Program-made: the position numbers and the translations under genes
Shown here: piece after piece, positions 5,547 to 6,730 of the stretch
How positions within the stretch are numbered: the first letter of the stretch is position 1
How the letters are laid out: every line of letters begins with the position of its first letter
From: Rhodocyclaceae bacterium
GTDB taxonomy: Bacteria > Pseudomonadota > Gammaproteobacteria > Burkholderiales > Rhodocyclaceae
Length of the DNA stretch: 6,730 nucleotides
NCBI GenBank assembly: GCA_025361105.1
Contig: JANYAW010000310.1
Location: 1-6,730 of the forward strand
Direction: 5' to 3'
Notes under the pieces: generated by a model
The model's database searches: none
The model's input: the letters and a program-made list of their open reading frames with translations, nothing else
Told to the model about the DNA's origin: nothing

Positions 5547-6730
5547 ATGATTAACTTTATGGATGTCGAAGATGCAGGGGATGGCGAGGTGCAAGCAACT
5601 GAAAACAGCGCCACGGTCATCAAAGTAGTGGGTGTCGGCGGTGCGGGCGGCAATGCGGTCGAGCACATGATTCGTGAAGGTGTAGGCGGCGTGGAATTCA
5701 TCTGCTGCAACACCGACGCGCAAGCCTTGGCGAAAAGCAGCGCGCATGTCACTTTGCAACTTGGCCCTGGTCTTGGTGCAGGCGGCAAACCCGAAAAAGC
5801 GCGCGAGTTAGCGCAAGCAGATCGTGCGCGAATTGCGCAGGTATTGACCGGTGCCAACATGGTGTTCATTACCGCAGGTATGGGTGGTGGTACTGGTACA
5901 GGCGCTGGCCCGGTGGTGGCAGAAGTCGCGCGCGAGTTGGGGATTTTGACCGTCGCCGTAGTGACCAAGCCATTTGAATACGAAGGTAGGCGCAAGCGTT
6001 TGGCGGAGGATGGTGTGGCCGAATTGGCCAAGCATGTCGACTCGCTCATCGTGATTCTCAACGAGAAGCTTGAAGAAGTTTTGGGCGACGATGTCACTAT
6101 GCTCGATGCGTTCAAAGCGGCGGACAACGTGCTGCGCAATGCCGTCGGTGGGATTGCCGAAATCATCAACGTGCCGGGTTTGGTCAACGTCGACTTCGAA
6201 GACGTGCGCACGGTGATGGGTGAAATGGGTAAAGCCATGATGGGCTCGGCTTCTGCCGCCGGTGTCGACCGCGCGCGCATTGCCGCCGAAGCGGCTGTCG
6301 CCAGCCCGCTGCTCGAAGGCATAGAGCTTTCCGGCGCACGTGGCGTGTTGGTGAACATCACTGCCAGCACGACCTTGGGTTTGAAAGAGTACAAAGAGGT
6401 CATGGCCACCATACGCCAATACACCGCGGCCGAAGCCACCGTGATTTGCGGCGCAGTGTTTGATGAGACGATGGAAGATCAGTTGCGCGTTACGGTGGTA
6501 GCGACCGGTTTAGGCGGTGCCGCGATGAAAGTTCGCAAGCCTGAAATGAAAGTCGTCGAAACCATGACGATGGGTCTGCGCACTGGTACCGACAATCATC
6601 CGGTCTTCGAGTCGACGATGTCCAGCGGTGTTGGTCTGGATTTGACTGGTGTGATTGCCGGTCGCGGTGCTGCGTCGTCCGCTTTGGATTGCAAACGCCA
6701 CGAAACGGTCCGGCAGCAGGCGCGCGATGG
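5547..6730 (+). CDS. ftsZ: Cell division protein FtsZ (partial, 3' end outside window)
   Basis: FtsZ is the tubulin-like GTPase that polymerises into the cytokinetic ring and, through FtsA, organises septal wall synthesis. The frame is open for 394 codons to the window edge. I translated it by hand and found no stop or frameshift. Numbering from ATG 5547, the nucleotide-binding loop GVGGAGGNAVEHM is at 29-41, NTDAQAL at 55-61 and the tubulin signature GGGTGTGAGP at 113-122. KPFEYEGRR, SLIVILNEKL and LDAFKAADNVL follow, then the T7 catalytic loop NVDFEDV at 214-220. In that loop Asn214, Asp216 and Asp219 match E. coli Asn207, Asp209 and Asp212. SGARGVLVNITAS and LRVTVVATGLG end the globular core at about 323. 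The linker begins with LRTGTDN, common in betaproteobacteria. The conserved C-terminal peptide that binds FtsA (like DIPAFLRKQAD) is not reached. The N-terminus carries an acidic extension, longer than E. coli's by about 12 residues before VIKV. Confidence 0.98.
   Translation, partial: MINFMDVEDAGDGEVQATENSATVIKVVGVGGAGGNAVEHMIREGVGGVEFICCNTDAQALAKSSAHVTLQLGPGLGAGGKPEKARELAQADRARIAQVLTGANMVFITAGMGGGTGTGAGPVVAEVARELGILTVAVVTKPFEYEGRRKRLAEDGVAELAKHVDSLIVILNEKLEEVLGDDVTMLDAFKAADNVLRNAVGGIAEIINVPGLVNVDFEDVRTVMGEMGKAMMGSASAAGVDRARIAAEAAVASPLLEGIELSGARGVLVNITASTTLGLKEYKEVMATIRQYTAAEATVICGAVFDETMEDQLRVTVVATGLGGAAMKVRKPEMKVVETMTMGLRTGTDNHPVFESTMSSGVGLDLTGVIAGRGAASSALDCKRHETVRQQARD

Noticed and set aside
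5021..6439. 472-codon open frame on the minus strand across ftsA and ftsZ
   Set aside because: It lies opposite two unmistakable genes, crosses their spacer, and has a low-complexity Ala/Ser/Thr/Pro-rich product typical of the complement of GC-rich codons. There is no family motif.

Overview
The window is a continuous stretch of a dcw (division and cell wall) cluster, with every supported gene on the + strand. In order it holds the 3' end of murG, then murC, murB, ddl, ftsQ, ftsA and most of ftsZ, which runs off the right edge without a stop. I see no mobile element, CRISPR array, RNA gene, transcription terminator or foreign-looking segment.

The proteins point to a Gram-negative proteobacterium, most likely a betaproteobacterium. 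FtsZ has the forms I associate with betaproteobacteria: KPFEYEGRR, SLIVILNEKL, IAEIINVPGLVNVDFEDV, and LRTGTDN early in its linker. DNA is moderately GC-rich. The order murG-murC-murB-ddl-ftsQ-ftsA-ftsZ differs from E. coli, which has no murB between murC and ddlB. As I recall, this order is found in several non-Burkholderiales betaproteobacteria and some gammaproteobacteria. The exact lineage is inference.

Layout: positions 2-4215 are packed so tightly that each gene overlaps or nearly touches the next (murG/murC 11 nt, murC/murB about 11 nt, murB/ddl 4 nt, ddl/ftsQ 8 nt). This suggests one transcript with translational coupling. The only two spacers both lie before the FtsZ-ring genes. A 58-nt gap before ftsA holds a possible 15-codon leader ORF and a threefold heptamer repeat that places three ATGs in three frames. 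A 40-nt gap before ftsZ is U-rich and ends in a purine-rich ribosome binding site.

The genes cover successive steps of one process. MurG makes lipid II, MurB and MurC make UDP-MurNAc-L-Ala, and Ddl supplies D-Ala-D-Ala for the stem peptide. FtsQ links the cytoplasmic and periplasmic halves of the divisome, FtsA anchors the ring to the membrane, and FtsZ forms the ring. All six complete or near-complete proteins keep their family motifs and near-normal lengths.

I found no new biological system. The most interesting local signals are the possible coupling leader and the ATG heptamer repeat before ftsA.
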